Below are positions 63,681 to 64,000 of a stretch of DNA of 64,000 nucleotides, one piece after another (position 1 is the stretch's first letter; each line of letters opens with the position of its first letter). The DNA is from Methanosarcina sp. (lineage in GTDB: Archaea > Halobacteriota > Methanosarcinia > Methanosarcinales > Methanosarcinaceae), in the NCBI RefSeq assembly GCF_028693135.1, contig NZ_JAQUVZ010000001.1, forward strand, positions 124,001 through 188,000, written 5' to 3'. A program made the translations under genes and the position numbers. A model generated the notes under the pieces. That model saw nothing but the letters and a program-made list of their open reading frames with translations, was not told the DNA's origin and did not search any database.

Positions 63681-63879
63681 GGAGTACGCGGTCCTTTTCG
63701 CTGCGCTCAAGAGGACTACTTTTTGGCGTAGAATTATATTTATCTCAAGCGGATTAAGAAAGAAAAGGAGCAATTTAACCTGGAGATAACCGATTTTCAA
63801 AACTAAATCTTTAGTTTTTGCTGCCCGAGTTCCAGATAACCATTCCTGAAGTATCGAAGGTTCCATAAAAAACCCGCGA

Positions 63880-64000
63880 TTAACGTGAGTAAGCAGTGTC
63901 ATGATGTGAAAAACTAACCAGGGTCACGGACTTTTCGTTCTCGTCTACGTTGAAAATCAGGACAAAGCTTTTAAGGATATGCACTCTGCGCAGACCACAA
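63880..64000 (-). CDS. RelE/ParE-type toxin, partial (5' end outside window)
   Basis: The minus-strand frame from the window edge to TAA 63880-63882 reads RRVHILKSFVLIFNVDENEK then SVTLVSFSHHDTAYSR. This is the C-terminal beta-strand part of a RelE/ParE toxin with its final His-Asp-x-x-Tyr. It differs from the RelE at 63135. Only the last 39 codons are inside the window. Its end and downstream DNA match the fragment at 59046-59113. Confidence 0.75.
   Translation of the reverse strand, partial: CGLRRVHILKSFVLIFNVDENEKSVTLVSFSHHDTAYSR

Noticed and set aside
63555-63902. 115-codon minus-strand frame at the right edge
   Set aside because: It is built from the 16-bp repeats and the duplicated RelE downstream DNA, and starts inside them.
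1-64000. tRNA, rRNA or replication origin
   Set aside because: No cloverleaf with a TTCGANNC-type arm, no rRNA segment and no Orc1/Cdc6 gene or origin-box cluster was found by eye.

Overview
The window reads as chromosomal DNA of a methanogenic archaeon of the genus Methanosarcina. The evidence is four secreted parallel beta-helix proteins, three of which carry the disaggregatase-type repeat (DNRLREASP ... YWYYP ... NRYYELDVTDLV ... GFLIKAR) known from Methanosarcina matrix-degrading enzymes. AT-rich spacers, TATA boxes without bacterial -10/-35 boxes, frequent GTG/TTG starts behind good Shine-Dalgarno sites, DUF1616, DUF354 and IS200/IS605-type TnpB fit the same group. I cannot fix the species. 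No tRNA, rRNA or CRISPR array was seen.

Layout. (1) 1-8.4 kb: three beta-helix surface enzymes on the plus strand, preceded by a decayed duplicate of the first gene's leader and by two identical-armed palindromes. (2) 9-21.4 kb: a two-domain GT2 transferase, a GT-C-like membrane protein, a flippase, and a minus-strand five-gene overlapping operon (DUF354, polysaccharide deacetylase-like, GT2, GT4, FemAB/GNAT-like). (3) 22-30 kb: UDP-glucose dehydrogenase, GalU, a GalE-type epimerase, an ATP-grasp protein and a second flippase. (4) 30.3-44.1 kb: a giant disaggregatase-like protein with two nearly identical C-terminal repeats, two GT4 and two GT2 transferases, a second GT-C-like membrane protein, a DUF1616 protein and a CPBP intramembrane protease. 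(5) 45.5-50.9 kb: an operon for a 2,3-diacetamido-uronic acid nucleotide sugar (WbpD-, WbpE-, WbpB- and WbpA-like), closed by a strong terminator, then a second deacetylase-like gene. (6) 51-53 kb: a TnpB element and a 116-bp MITE. (7) 53.5-57.8 kb: a third flippase and two single-pass surface proteins. (8) 58-64 kb: a repeat-rich island with an acylphosphatase fused to exact heptad repeats, an AAA-type ATPase, MntA/HepT, a frameshifted VapC with its putative antitoxin, RelBE, and fossils of acylphosphatase and RelE genes.

How it works together (inference). GalU plus Ugd make UDP-glucuronate and the epimerase can supply a galacto-configured sugar. These are the precursors expected for methanochondroitin, the glucuronate/N-acetylgalactosamine matrix of Methanosarcina. 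The Wbp-like operon adds a second acidic sugar. About seven glycosyltransferases, two GT-C membrane enzymes and three flippases could assemble and export the polymers. The beta-helix disaggregatase-like proteins, co-located with synthesis, could cut the matrix so that cell packets fall apart. The locus therefore looks like a build-and-release module for the extracellular matrix. Its spacers contain several unrelated short tandem-repeat arrays, and it also encodes a pair of small GVPE...MGIxPLL membrane proteins that I cannot assign to a described family.
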